From Bacteriovoracaceae bacterium UBA3083 (GTDB taxonomy: Bacteria; Bdellovibrionota; Bacteriovoracia; Bacteriovoracales; Bacteriovoracaceae), in the NCBI GenBank assembly GCA_002366565.1, contig DFBJ01000013.1, forward strand, positions 434,001 to 498,000: a DNA stretch of 64,000 bases. The letters run 5' to 3'. Numbering within the stretch: position 1 is the first letter of the stretch; every line of letters begins with the position of its first letter. Positions 9,291 through 16,889 of this stretch are shown here, in pieces. The notes beneath the pieces were generated by a model. That model was not told where the DNA came from. It was given only the letters and a program-made list of their open reading frames with translations, and did not search any database. Both the position numbers and the translations under genes were made by a program.

Positions 9291-9500
9291 ATGAAACTTT
9301 TTATGATCTGTGCAATTTTTTTAAGCGTAATGTCTAATGTAAGTGCTGCTCAAAAGCAAAGACCATTCAATGACGAGGGACCTATCTGTAAAGAAGGTTG
9401 TGGAAAGCAAGATAAGCTTACTCAAGATAGATCTGTAATCTTACTTACTAATAAAAAGCCTCCATTCAATGATGAAGGCCCAGGTGGAAAGAAAGGTTAA
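9291..9500 (+). CDS. Small secreted peptide with duplicated PFNDEGP motif
   Basis: This 69-residue product has a signal peptide (residues 1-19, ending VSAA) preceded by a strong ribosome site (GAGAGGGAA). The mature part of about 50 residues contains the heptad PFNDEGP twice, each followed by a short Gly/Lys-rich stretch (ICKEG and GGKKG), separated by about 37 residues. Two cysteines lie after the first copy (CKEGCGK). I know no family with this motif. The duplicated unit suggests a precursor peptide or a small structural or binding protein of the periplasm. It has its own upstream region with an inverted repeat, and it is convergent with ogt, whose stop is one base away. Confidence 0.65.
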   Translation: MKLFMICAIFLSVMSNVSAAQKQRPFNDEGPICKEGCGKQDKLTQDRSVILLTNKKPPFNDEGPGGKKG

Positions 9501-9501
9501 A

Positions 9502-9966
9502 CTATTTCTTTATAGCTACTCCTTCAATTGCGAGTAGCTTAAGTTTTAAATCTAGGCCTCCAGCATAGCCACCTAAACTACCATCGGCCCTTATCACTCT
9601 ATGACATGGGATAATGATAGGTATTCGATTTTTATTATTTGCACCACCTACAGCTCGTTGACCACCTTTTAAATCTAATTCATTAGCAATATCTCCATAA
9701 GATTTTACTTCACCAAATTTAATTCTCTGTAGTCTTTTCCAAACACTCTTTTGAAATTCTGTACCGGAGAGATCTAGCTTAATTGAAAACTTCTTTCTAT
9801 CTCCATCTGCATATTCATTAATCTCGTTTGTGATCTGGTCAATAAAACACTGATCAACATCCTTTGATTCTACTTTGCGAGGAATTGTAAATGAGAGTAG
9901 ACTTAAGCCTTTACTAGAGTATTGAATATAGAATTTACCAAGCTTAGTAGTTAGGATCGCATCCAT
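9502..9966 (-). CDS. ogt: O6-methylguanine-DNA methyltransferase
   Basis: This suicide DNA-repair enzyme transfers alkyl groups from O6-alkylguanine to its own cysteine. The active-site motif IPCHRV places the acceptor at Cys121 when counted from the ATG at 9966, followed by GSLGGYAGG, the family's asparagine-loop/tail region. The helix-turn-helix KSYGDIANEL is intact. I use the ATG at 9966 because it gives the usual family N-terminus; an ATG at 9981 would add five residues. Either start overlaps the start of the divergent amidotransferase gene. Confidence 0.9.
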   Translation of the reverse strand: MDAILTTKLGKFYIQYSSKGLSLLSFTIPRKVESKDVDQCFIDQITNEINEYADGDRKKFSIKLDLSGTEFQKSVWKRLQRIKFGEVKSYGDIANELDLKGGQRAVGGANNKNRIPIIIPCHRVIRADGSLGGYAGGLDLKLKLLAIEGVAIKK

Positions 9967-10600
9967 GAATATTATCTCCATTATTGACTGTGCAACTGAG
10001 ACGTTAACAAATAACTGCTATAATCGACTAGTTGAAAATTTTAATATACCTATGAAGTTTCACTGTCCCTCAATGTTTGGCATGGATAGCTTGAATGAAG
10101 ATATTTCAAATGCCTATATAATTTTTGGAAGCTATTCCAATGTTGAAGACAGACTCGAATGGCAAAAGAGCCTAGCTACATTTATAAATGAAAAACTCAA
10201 ACAAGGTACTCCTGTTCTAGGAATATGTTTTGGACATCAACTTATGGCAGACTTTTATGGTGCCAAAATTGTAAGAAATAAAAACAGTGATGAATATCAA
10301 GGAATCAGAAAGTTAAAGTTTAAAAATAAAGAAGTTACTTTCTTTGTGGCACATTCTTTTCAAGTCCAAGATTTACCATCTTCTCTTGTGACTCTAGCGT
10401 CTACTAAAGAATGTTCCAATGAAATCATTAAACATAGAGAACTCCCCTTTATAGGAATTCAAGGGCATCCTGAAGCATCTCAGTACTTTTTAGATACTAC
10501 TTTAAAGGATACAGCACTCACAAATATGGAAGTTCATACTGCTTCAAGTGATGGTATGAAGTTTATAGAAAATTTTCTAAACGAATACTCTCTACTTTAA
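9965..10600 (+). CDS. Class I glutamine amidotransferase-like protein
   Basis: This 211-residue protein is a stand-alone GATase1 domain. The nucleophile elbow GICFGHQ (Cys88) and GHPEAS (His168, Glu170) form the catalytic triad. Such proteins resemble the amidotransferase part of GMP synthase but often act on other substrates, for example gamma-glutamyl compounds. No synthetase domain lies nearby, so the acceptor is unknown. Its ATG at 9965 overlaps the ATG of ogt on the other strand (shared CATG at 9964-9967), and its 3' end overlaps the next, convergent gene by nine bases. Confidence 0.8.
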   Translation: MNIISIIDCATETLTNNCYNRLVENFNIPMKFHCPSMFGMDSLNEDISNAYIIFGSYSNVEDRLEWQKSLATFINEKLKQGTPVLGICFGHQLMADFYGAKIVRNKNSDEYQGIRKLKFKNKEVTFFVAHSFQVQDLPSSLVTLASTKECSNEIIKHRELPFIGIQGHPEASQYFLDTTLKDTALTNMEVHTASSDGMKFIENFLNEYSLL

Positions 10601-11338
10601 CGGAAAACTTAAACAATACTCTTTAATTTCTTCTTCAATTTCTTTTGAAAAGGCAGATAGACGATTTGAGTCTATATCTAACTCAGCAATAGAGTCTCCA
10701 AATGAATTACGAAGAGGAATAATTAATTCTGATTTTGTCTTTAAACTACAGGCAATATGTCTTTCGTCACTTTGGACATCTTCAACATTTACAACTCTAT
10801 CTTCTCTTAAAGCAAGTCCACAAAGTCCTTCTGAAATAGGAATCTTCACATGATCAGTAGACTCACCAATATATGGACCTAAAACTAAGTCCTCTGACTT
10901 TGTCCCAGAGATATATTCCGTCTTATAGTAAATACCAATCCAATCAGCGATTTTAGGAATTTTTCTCTGAGCACCTAAGACCCACTTATAGACTTCTGTA
11001 TTGTAGTATAACTCTCTTTCATCTTCTCCATTTCTTAAAATTGGAGCAAGAGTTTTAGTTAACTCATCAAGCTTTATACTTTCTTTTTTAGATAACTCAT
11101 ATCTTTGTGGAATTTTAACCTGAAGGGCCCCAATAACTTTTCCAAGTAACTCTATAGGAAGCATGAGCTCTTTCTTTTTCTCCTGCCTCTTTTCTTTAAA
11201 ATTAAGAACTCCAAGAGCGTTGGCCGTTGATGCTATTAATTCAAGAGACTCTTCCCCCTGGATATAAACCCCTAGAGAATAATCAGTGTCTAAAACATTT
11301 AATAAAAATAAATTCTTAATATCAGTACTTATATCCAC
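10592..11338 (-). CDS. GAF protein with C-terminal free methionine-(R)-sulfoxide reductase-like domain
   Basis: The C-terminal part (about 105-248) resembles the fRMsr/YebR family: DWIGIYY, LVLGPYIG, EGLCG (Cys173), HIACS (Cys197), SELIIPL and AELDIDS. The two cysteines are 24 residues apart, as in the reductase. The third family cysteine, about ten residues before Cys173, is not present. The N-terminal 100 residues are extra and look like a partial GAF domain (LPIELLGKVIGALQV). It could reduce free methionine sulfoxide or be a GAF sensor. The enzyme role is family knowledge; the fusion is what I see. It is convergent with the amidotransferase gene and overlaps it by nine bases. Confidence 0.7.
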   Translation of the reverse strand: MDISTDIKNLFLLNVLDTDYSLGVYIQGEESLELIASTANALGVLNFKEKRQEKKKELMLPIELLGKVIGALQVKIPQRYELSKKESIKLDELTKTLAPILRNGEDERELYYNTEVYKWVLGAQRKIPKIADWIGIYYKTEYISGTKSEDLVLGPYIGESTDHVKIPISEGLCGLALREDRVVNVEDVQSDERHIACSLKTKSELIIPLRNSFGDSIAELDIDSNRLSAFSKEIEEEIKEYCLSFPLK

Positions 11339-11349
11339 GTCGATTCCTA

Positions 11350-12228
11350 CTATAAAACAGATTCCAAAGATTCTTTCAAAAACTCAAAATATGGAATTCT
11401 GTATTTTTCTATTTCATTATGAGTTTCATGGTACGCACCTTCAATAGGCTGAACCTTGAAACTTTTATCTACCATAGCAAGATAGTGCTTTAATTGACTA
11501 ATACTTACGACCTTATCTTCAGTCCCATATGATACAAATGCTGGACAAGTAATTCTTAGAGGTCTAGAAAAGACTTCTTTAGATGCCTTTACCATTTCAA
11601 ATAGTAATTTAGAGTGTGGCTTCAAGATATTATATTCATCTTCAACGTATTTCTCTTTTATTCTAGAGTCATGAGAAAGATAGTTAAGATCAACAAGCCC
11701 ACCAAGCTTTAGTGATACAGGCATAGAGGCTAACTTCTGCACAAAACTAATCGGAGAAACATTCATCAACTCTCCAAGAACTCCAGGAAAGCCAACTGGA
11801 GGAGCATTTAAAAAGACAGCATCTGGATAGTTTTCTTCGTCAGCTAAAGTCTGCATATATCCGGCAGTAATCAATGCCCCCATTGAATGCCCGAATAAAC
11901 AAAACTCTTCCATTTTATACGACTTCTTTAGAAATTGAATAACTTCATTTAAGTCATCGAAGAATTGAGAGAAGTCATCAACGTAGCCTCTCTTGCAACC
12001 TTGGCTTCTTCCATGGCCTCTTATGTCATACTTCAATATATTATAGCTATTTCCAAAAATCTCATCAATATAACTGTGTCTATTTAGGTACTCACCAATA
12101 CCATGAGTAACAATTAGCCACTTCTTCTTACCACTTTCAGAAATCTCTAAATGTAGTTCTTTATCATCAATAGTTTTTAAAAATTTATAATCACGTATCA
12201 CATAAACTCCTTTTATTTCTAATATCAT
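11350..12228 (-). CDS. Alpha/beta hydrolase of the monoacylglycerol lipase/lysophospholipase type
   Basis: This 292-residue hydrolase has the oxyanion region THGIGEY, the KYDIRGHGRSQG loop, the nucleophile elbow GHSMGA, an acid in SYGTEDKVV, and a catalytic histidine in GAYHETHNE. The order and spacing match serine hydrolases of the monoacylglycerol lipase/PldB group, which release fatty acids from glycerides or lysophospholipids. There is no signal peptide, so it is probably cytoplasmic. It is followed after 11 bases by the GAF/fRMsr-like gene on the same strand. Confidence 0.8.
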   Translation of the reverse strand: MILEIKGVYVIRDYKFLKTIDDKELHLEISESGKKKWLIVTHGIGEYLNRHSYIDEIFGNSYNILKYDIRGHGRSQGCKRGYVDDFSQFFDDLNEVIQFLKKSYKMEEFCLFGHSMGALITAGYMQTLADEENYPDAVFLNAPPVGFPGVLGELMNVSPISFVQKLASMPVSLKLGGLVDLNYLSHDSRIKEKYVEDEYNILKPHSKLLFEMVKASKEVFSRPLRITCPAFVSYGTEDKVVSISQLKHYLAMVDKSFKVQPIEGAYHETHNEIEKYRIPYFEFLKESLESVL

Positions 12229-12287
12229 AGCCTACTTTTGTCATCTTTTCACTTTGAGAAAATTAAACTATGTCATAGAATAGAACT

Positions 12288-12671
12288 ATGTACTGTCCCA
12301 AATGTTTTAATAATACTCTAGCAATTAACTCTCGTGGCGTAGTCCATCTTATGATAAATGGTAAGAAAATGGACTCAGGTAGATTTCTCTTTAATTTTGG
12401 AGAAATCTCAAATGAGGAATTCTTAGAATCATTTACTGAGAAGATAGAGAGTTTCTTTAAGTGGTATTCCAATTTCCAAAACCAAGAGCCTATTACTGTT
12501 ATTGAGCTCTTTACCAGCGACTTTAGCTGTGAAGATGGGTGTCCTATACCTATTGAGCACAACTTATCAGTCATTGACCTTTTAATTAAAAAGTCCACAT
12601 TGACGAAGATTTTGAATGCAACAGCAGCAAAGTACAATATGACTATTGAATTAGGCGAAGACCTAATGTGA
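12288..12671 (+). CDS. Conserved small protein with N-terminal CxxC
   Basis: The 127-residue product begins MYCPKCF, a CxxC knuckle, and has another cysteine pair later (DFSCEDGCPI), so the four cysteines could bind a metal. No membrane segment is seen. I do not recognise the family. The stop overlaps the GTG start of the next gene (GTGA), a sign of coupling. A long minus-strand frame covers the same bases, but its composition looks like an antisense shadow and it has no coupling to a neighbour. Confidence 0.6.
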   Translation: MYCPKCFNNTLAINSRGVVHLMINGKKMDSGRFLFNFGEISNEEFLESFTEKIESFFKWYSNFQNQEPITVIELFTSDFSCEDGCPIPIEHNLSVIDLLIKKSTLTKILNATAAKYNMTIELGEDLM

Positions 12672-13099
12672 AAATATTTATATTCGGTTCACTCTTAAGT
12701 CAGGAAGTTTTAAATACAGTGCTTGGAGTTAAGCACATTCAGCTAAATAAAATTCCTCAAACATCTATAAAGAATTATAAAGCAACGTATGTTCAAAATG
12801 AAAGCTACCCGATGTTGATTGCACATAAAGGTAGTGTTACCTACGGAAAAATAATCTCCATTGAAAATGACCATTTACTTGAAAGACTTAAGTTTTATGA
12901 AGGGGATGAAAATCCTCTTACTCTTATCTCTAGTAAAGTAGACTCTCTCTATGCATTTATTGCAGATTCAACCTTATCTTCAAGCTCAGCAGATTGGTCG
13001 TATCAAGAGTGGTATAAATCTACAACTCATACAGACTTTCTACTTAAGGTAGAGAAATACATGTCTTATTTTGATAGTGAAATAAAAGCCCCTTGGTAA
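12668..13099 (+). CDS. Gamma-glutamylcyclotransferase (AIG2/GGCT)-like protein
   Basis: This 143-residue product begins MKIFIFGSLLSQEVLNTVLG, close to the YGTL..VL.R.LG opening of GGCT-fold proteins, and has LKFYEGDENPL, which matches the family's 'd.yEg..Y' segment with its catalytic glutamate. The family cleaves gamma-glutamyl dipeptides or amines to 5-oxoproline; the actual substrate here is not known. It starts at GTG within the stop of the CxxC protein gene. Confidence 0.7.
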   Translation: MKIFIFGSLLSQEVLNTVLGVKHIQLNKIPQTSIKNYKATYVQNESYPMLIAHKGSVTYGKIISIENDHLLERLKFYEGDENPLTLISSKVDSLYAFIADSTLSSSSADWSYQEWYKSTTHTDFLLKVEKYMSYFDSEIKAPW

Positions 13100-13231
13100 T
13101 TACTCATTAGACACTTCTATCTGAATAGAGTCGATACTTTCTGTATACTTCTTTAATTTTCTTTCTGCCATTTTTTCAAATTCATTTTCCATTTCTTCTG
13201 AAAGCTCAATCTCTATTTCTTGATTAGACAT
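13100..13231 (-). CDS. Very small acidic protein (43 residues) with strong ribosome site
   Basis: The frame runs from ATG at 13231 to TAA at 13100. It is preceded by GAGGAGGGG, close to a perfect Shine-Dalgarno, five bases before the ATG. The predicted 43-residue peptide is rich in Glu and Lys and likely one amphipathic helix (motifs EIEIELSEEM and FEKMAERKLKK). It has no signal peptide or cysteine. Its stop abuts the stop of the convergent GGCT-like gene. I do not know a function. Confidence 0.55.
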   Translation of the reverse strand: MSNQEIEIELSEEMENEFEKMAERKLKKYTESIDSIQIEVSNE

Positions 13232-13541
13232 TGTCCCCTCCTCGAGGCAATTGATACTTCTTAAACTATAGCTATGCTAGCATGCGAGATTAGATCAATA
13301 GATTTTCAATTGTTTAGAGGTACGTTCAATCAACAATACAATCTGTTGAAAAGTATGAATATATATTCATAATCTATGGTTTTCATAGGGAACTTATCAA
13401 TTTAGGCCACCATAGACCTACACAAAAAGTGGTCATTTTTTCAATCTTAAGAAAAATTGCGAGAGTCTTTAGACAATATTAATTTTACTAAACTTCAATT
13501 TTATATAAACTTGTATCTATCAATTTCACTGTGGGGAAGAA
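13232..13541. other. 310-bp intergenic region with palindrome, candidate promoter and terminator-like hairpin
   Basis: No gene is seen between the 43-residue peptide and apaG. The region holds an 18-bp perfect palindrome at 13354-13371 (TATGAATAT and its mirror), a possible sigma-70 promoter (TTGAAA at 13346-13351, 16 bases, CATAAT at 13368-13373), and a hairpin GGCCAC/GTGGTC at 13405-13434 followed by ATTTTTT. The last two could define a short non-coding RNA of about 60 bases or an attenuated leader. Confidence 0.4.
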
Positions 13542-13961
13542 ATGTTTGAGCTCATTAAGAAGCAGCCGTTATCTATACAGATAACTCAAGAATATGTTGA
13601 AAATTTATCAAGACCTCACAAGAATGATTATGTATTTAAATATAATGTTACAATACGCAATGGTGAAGAAAGCGATATCCAGATCCTTGGTAAGACGCTG
13701 TTTTTTAGAGATGGTAGAAAAGTTCAAACATGTGTTGAATATGAAGATGTCAATGAAGAGCAAGCATGGGTTGCCGCTGGTGATACATACAAGTATTCAG
13801 AATTCCACACGATGAGAACAACTACAGGAAATCTAAGAGGTACTTTACTAGTTAAGGTTATTGAAACAGATGAAGTTGTTGAAGTCGATATTCCTCTTAC
13901 CTTCTTTAGAATGTTCAAAGAAGAAGAAGAAACAGTATACCTACAAAAGCTAGCGGAATAA
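13542..13961 (+). CDS. apaG: ApaG-domain protein
   Basis: This 139-residue protein aligns by eye with ApaG: YVFKYNVTIRNG, DIQILGKTLFF, a VAAGDTYKYSEF turn and GTLLVKVIE followed by VDIPLTFF. ApaG is a fibronectin III-like beta sandwich. It was linked genetically to cobalt/magnesium phenotypes, and its biochemical role is not settled. It is a single-gene unit here, convergent with the DUF2797 gene. The family length is about 125, so this copy has a slightly longer C-terminus. Confidence 0.85.
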   Translation: MFELIKKQPLSIQITQEYVENLSRPHKNDYVFKYNVTIRNGEESDIQILGKTLFFRDGRKVQTCVEYEDVNEEQAWVAAGDTYKYSEFHTMRTTTGNLRGTLLVKVIETDEVVEVDIPLTFFRMFKEEEETVYLQKLAE

Positions 13962-13963
13962 GG

Positions 13964-14761
13964 CTAGCTTTCTACAGTAATAAAGTAGCCTTGATGTTTT
14001 CTCATATTCAAAACACCACAATCAAGAATCAAGTACTGTCCTTTAATCCCATTTAATACACCTTCAATTACTGGTTTTTTATCAAAACCAAGTGAAGTAA
14101 TTTTGGTTGGGTACTCATTGACGGGGTAGTCAATTTGAACAACTTCTTCATCTAAGTCTTCAGCATCAAAATCATCTAGTAGATCTGCAAAGTCTTCAAA
14201 GATTCTCTCTCTTGCATCTTCAAGATCGATTGTATCTACATCATTTTGAAGCATCTTCCTCCAATTTGTTTTATCAGATAAAATTTTAGAGATTTCTTTT
14301 TCTATTAGACCAGATGTAAGTCTATCCTCAACTCTAAGAATAGGAAGAGCATATGTTGCTCCTTGATCCATCCATCTAGTTGGGACTTGTGATTGCCTAG
14401 TAATCCCAATTTTCAAATGACTAGAGACAGAGAGATATACAATATGAGGTTGAAAACAATTTGCCTTCCCCCACTCTGGCTCACGACAAGTTCCATCCGC
14501 AAAATGACAAAGTTCAGGTTTAACAATACAGATGTCACAAGCAGCTAATTTTTGAGATGCTCTAAAAGAGTAACCTTGATTATAACTCTTTGAAATTTTC
14601 TCACCTGTAGATATACAGTTGATTTGGCCATCAAATGTTAGCTTAATATTTTTCCCTATCAACTCATTCATATGAATAAGTTCATCTCCGATAGGGAGCT
14701 CGTACTTAACTGGAGACTCAAGAGTCGTCTTCATTTTTAAAATATTTCCACTTACTTTCAT
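13964..14761 (-). CDS. DUF2797 family protein
   Basis: The 265-residue protein matches the DUF2797 pattern: cysteines in AACDICIVKPELCHF and DGTCREPEWG form a probable zinc site at about residues 93-118, followed by HIVYLSVSSHLKIGITR, a GIY-YIG-like core. The function of the family is not known to me. Its ATG directly follows the stop of the esterase gene, and the nth gene lies upstream of that, giving the operon nth-esterase-DUF2797. Confidence 0.7.
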   Translation of the reverse strand: MKVSGNILKMKTTLESPVKYELPIGDELIHMNELIGKNIKLTFDGQINCISTGEKISKSYNQGYSFRASQKLAACDICIVKPELCHFADGTCREPEWGKANCFQPHIVYLSVSSHLKIGITRQSQVPTRWMDQGATYALPILRVEDRLTSGLIEKEISKILSDKTNWRKMLQNDVDTIDLEDARERIFEDFADLLDDFDAEDLDEEVVQIDYPVNEYPTKITSLGFDKKPVIEGVLNGIKGQYLILDCGVLNMRKHQGYFITVES

Positions 14762-15445
14762 CTATGACTCTCTTAAAAATTGATCTAACTCATTTACAAC
14801 AACTGGAGGTACTTCGTGTGCTCCAGAGAACTCTAAGTACTGAGGTGTATTATCAGAGTCTTCTAAGAAGCTTTTTAAGTCTCTCGCTCCCTGAATAGGT
14901 AAAACAGGATCACCAGTACCATGACTTTGAAAAATTTTGAAAGGAAACTTATTTTGACAAACTTTACTCCACTCACTCTCTGCAACCATTGTAGAAGAGA
15001 GTAAGAATAACTTATCAACTAACTCAGGGTTATGAAATGCAATGTCCGCACTAACCATAGACCCTTGAGAAAATCCTCCAAGATAAATATAGTCATACTT
15101 CTCTCTAAGACTTTCTAATACATTTTTTACTTTTACTCTGGCCTCTTCAATCCCATCAGGAATGTGCCCTTTAAAAAAATCAGAAAATGTTCCATTACTC
15201 AATGCTCTCTCTAGTCCCATCATATCGATTGGAAACCAACATCTACCAGATTCATATGGGCCCATAACAACTGGAGTAATACCATTTAAAAAGTACCAAG
15301 AAGGATTCTTATCTTTAATAACAATATCAGAAAATGGAACAAAATCCTGATAAGTTGCTCCATACCCATGTAAAACAACAACTGCGATATTAGAGTCTCT
15401 CTTATTAACTATTGCATCTATATCTTGAATTCTTTCTACTTTCAT
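14762..15445 (-). CDS. Phospholipase/carboxylesterase-type serine hydrolase
   Basis: This 227-residue protein has VVLHGYGATYQDF (oxyanion loop), the nucleophile elbow GGFSQGS, the acid in GTGDPVLP and the histidine in GAHEVPP. This order matches the YpfH/carboxylesterase 2 group of small cytosolic esterases with broad activity on short acyl esters. It lacks a signal peptide. It sits two bases after nth and abuts the DUF2797 gene. Confidence 0.82.
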   Translation of the reverse strand: MKVERIQDIDAIVNKRDSNIAVVVLHGYGATYQDFVPFSDIVIKDKNPSWYFLNGITPVVMGPYESGRCWFPIDMMGLERALSNGTFSDFFKGHIPDGIEEARVKVKNVLESLREKYDYIYLGGFSQGSMVSADIAFHNPELVDKLFLLSSTMVAESEWSKVCQNKFPFKIFQSHGTGDPVLPIQGARDLKSFLEDSDNTPQYLEFSGAHEVPPVVVNELDQFLRES

Positions 15446-15447
15446 AT

Positions 15448-16104
15448 TTAAGCCTTCTTATATTTCTTTACTCTTTTTCTATCCGGATAGCACGTTTGGC
15501 ATAGTTCACATTGTAGGCCATCACACTGCCTAGCTGCGCAGTACTTTCTTCCAAAAAAGATAATCTGAAGATGGAGTTTATTCCATCTATCTTCTGGAAA
15601 ACAGCGCTTTAAATCTTTCTCTGTTTCCACAACGTTCTTACCACTGGTAAGTCCCCACTGCTGAGCAAGACGATGAATATGTGTATCAACAGGAAAAGCA
15701 GGAATACCAAAAGACTGAGCAAGTACAACTCCTGCAGTCTTATGTCCTACCCCAGGGAGTTCTTCTAGGTCTTCAAAGTTGTCTGGAACTATTCCACCAT
15801 GCTTTTCAATAAGAATCTCACTTAACCTATGTATGGCCTTAGCCTTTCTAGGAGCAAGTCCACAAGGTCTTACTATTGCTTGAATTTCATCTACTGATAA
15901 CTTCACCATATCTTCAGGACACGTAGCTTTTTCAAATAAGGCCGGAGTTACTTTATTAACTCTCTCATCAGTACACTGAGCAGATAAAAGTACTGCAATT
16001 AGTAGTGTGTACGGATTCACATGATCAAGAGGTACAGGAGTTTCTGGGAATAGCTCTTCTAGTCTTTGGTCAATATACGCTGCGCGTTCTTTCTTTGTTT
16101 TCAT
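15448..16104 (-). CDS. nth: Endonuclease III (DNA glycosylase/AP lyase)
   Basis: This 218-residue base-excision repair enzyme has the helix-hairpin-helix LPGVGHKTA with catalytic Lys122, and the catalytic aspartate Asp140 in VDTHIHR. It removes oxidised pyrimidines and cuts at abasic sites. The C-terminal cysteine cluster for the 4Fe-4S centre is unusual: Cys189, 194, 199, 202 and 205 instead of the common C-x6-C-x2-C-x5-C. It is the first gene of an operon with an esterase and a DUF2797 protein. Confidence 0.9.
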   Translation of the reverse strand: MKTKKERAAYIDQRLEELFPETPVPLDHVNPYTLLIAVLLSAQCTDERVNKVTPALFEKATCPEDMVKLSVDEIQAIVRPCGLAPRKAKAIHRLSEILIEKHGGIVPDNFEDLEELPGVGHKTAGVVLAQSFGIPAFPVDTHIHRLAQQWGLTSGKNVVETEKDLKRCFPEDRWNKLHLQIIFFGRKYCAARQCDGLQCELCQTCYPDRKRVKKYKKA

Positions 16105-16157
16105 AGATTGAAACTATCAAAATAAAGACAAATATTCTAGCAAAGACGGGAAAGAAG

Positions 16158-16889
16158 CTAGATAAAAAGCTTCATCCTTTTAAGAAAGTTATCACTTATA
16201 TCATTGAAATAATTATCAGAAGGATCAGTAATCTGATCGAGTGTAATATATGAATCACCACTAATGCCACAAGGGTAAACACTCTTTAATGTTTTGGACA
16301 TCAAATCATCTCTATATAGGTTTAGAGCAAGGCCGTGATAAGTAACAAACTTATGAGAACAGAGCCCAATCGAAGCGACTTTCTGACAACCACTCCAAAG
16401 TCCAATTAAGTCATTTTCATAAGATAGGTTCTCAATACCATATAGATCAACAAGAGATGTCTTAATGTCTCTAAGAACTTCCTTAAGAAAGTCCATAACT
16501 TTTCTTTTATGAGTTTCGAGGCTAAGTATTGGATAAATGACTAACTGACCAGGGTAGTGAAAAGTAATCCCTCCCCCTCTTTTTATATCATAAATAGGAA
16601 TAGACAATTGACTTCGAAGAGACTCATCAAAATCAACTAACGTAGTGTCAGCTTTAGTTCTTCTTTGAAGTCCTCTTCCAAGAGTTAAACAGTGAGGGTG
16701 ATTTGTAAATATGATGACTTTGTATCTTTTATCATCATAAACTCTCTTGACCATCTCTTCTTGGAAATCGAGAGCTAGTTCATAGTTCCAACTTTCTTTT
16801 GTTACGACGAAACTATAGTCATCAATTTGCTCAATATTATTTTCATCTAAACCGTACTGATCTAGGCAAAGGTTTTTAAAAAAATTCAA
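16158..16889 (-). CDS. lipB: Octanoyltransferase LipB
   Basis: This enzyme transfers octanoyl groups from acyl carrier protein to lipoyl domains. Family motifs are clear: NHPHCLTLGRG, RGGGITFHYPGQLV, KVASIGLC with the catalytic lysine, HGLALNL and the catalytic cysteine in YPCGISG. The likely start is a TTG at 16889 inside the lipA stop (TTGA), which gives a normal N-terminus; the next methionine is 25 residues in and would cut into the fold. lipA and lipB are therefore translationally coupled. Confidence 0.92.
   Translation of the reverse strand: MNFFKNLCLDQYGLDENNIEQIDDYSFVVTKESWNYELALDFQEEMVKRVYDDKRYKVIIFTNHPHCLTLGRGLQRRTKADTTLVDFDESLRSQLSIPIYDIKRGGGITFHYPGQLVIYPILSLETHKRKVMDFLKEVLRDIKTSLVDLYGIENLSYENDLIGLWSGCQKVASIGLCSHKFVTYHGLALNLYRDDLMSKTLKSVYPCGISGDSYITLDQITDPSDNYFNDISDNFLKRMKLFI

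Noticed and set aside
12263..12637. A 124-codon minus-strand frame opposite the CxxC protein gene
   Set aside because: The plus-strand gene has metal-type cysteine pairs and a GTGA overlap with the next gene; the minus frame has no signal or coupling.
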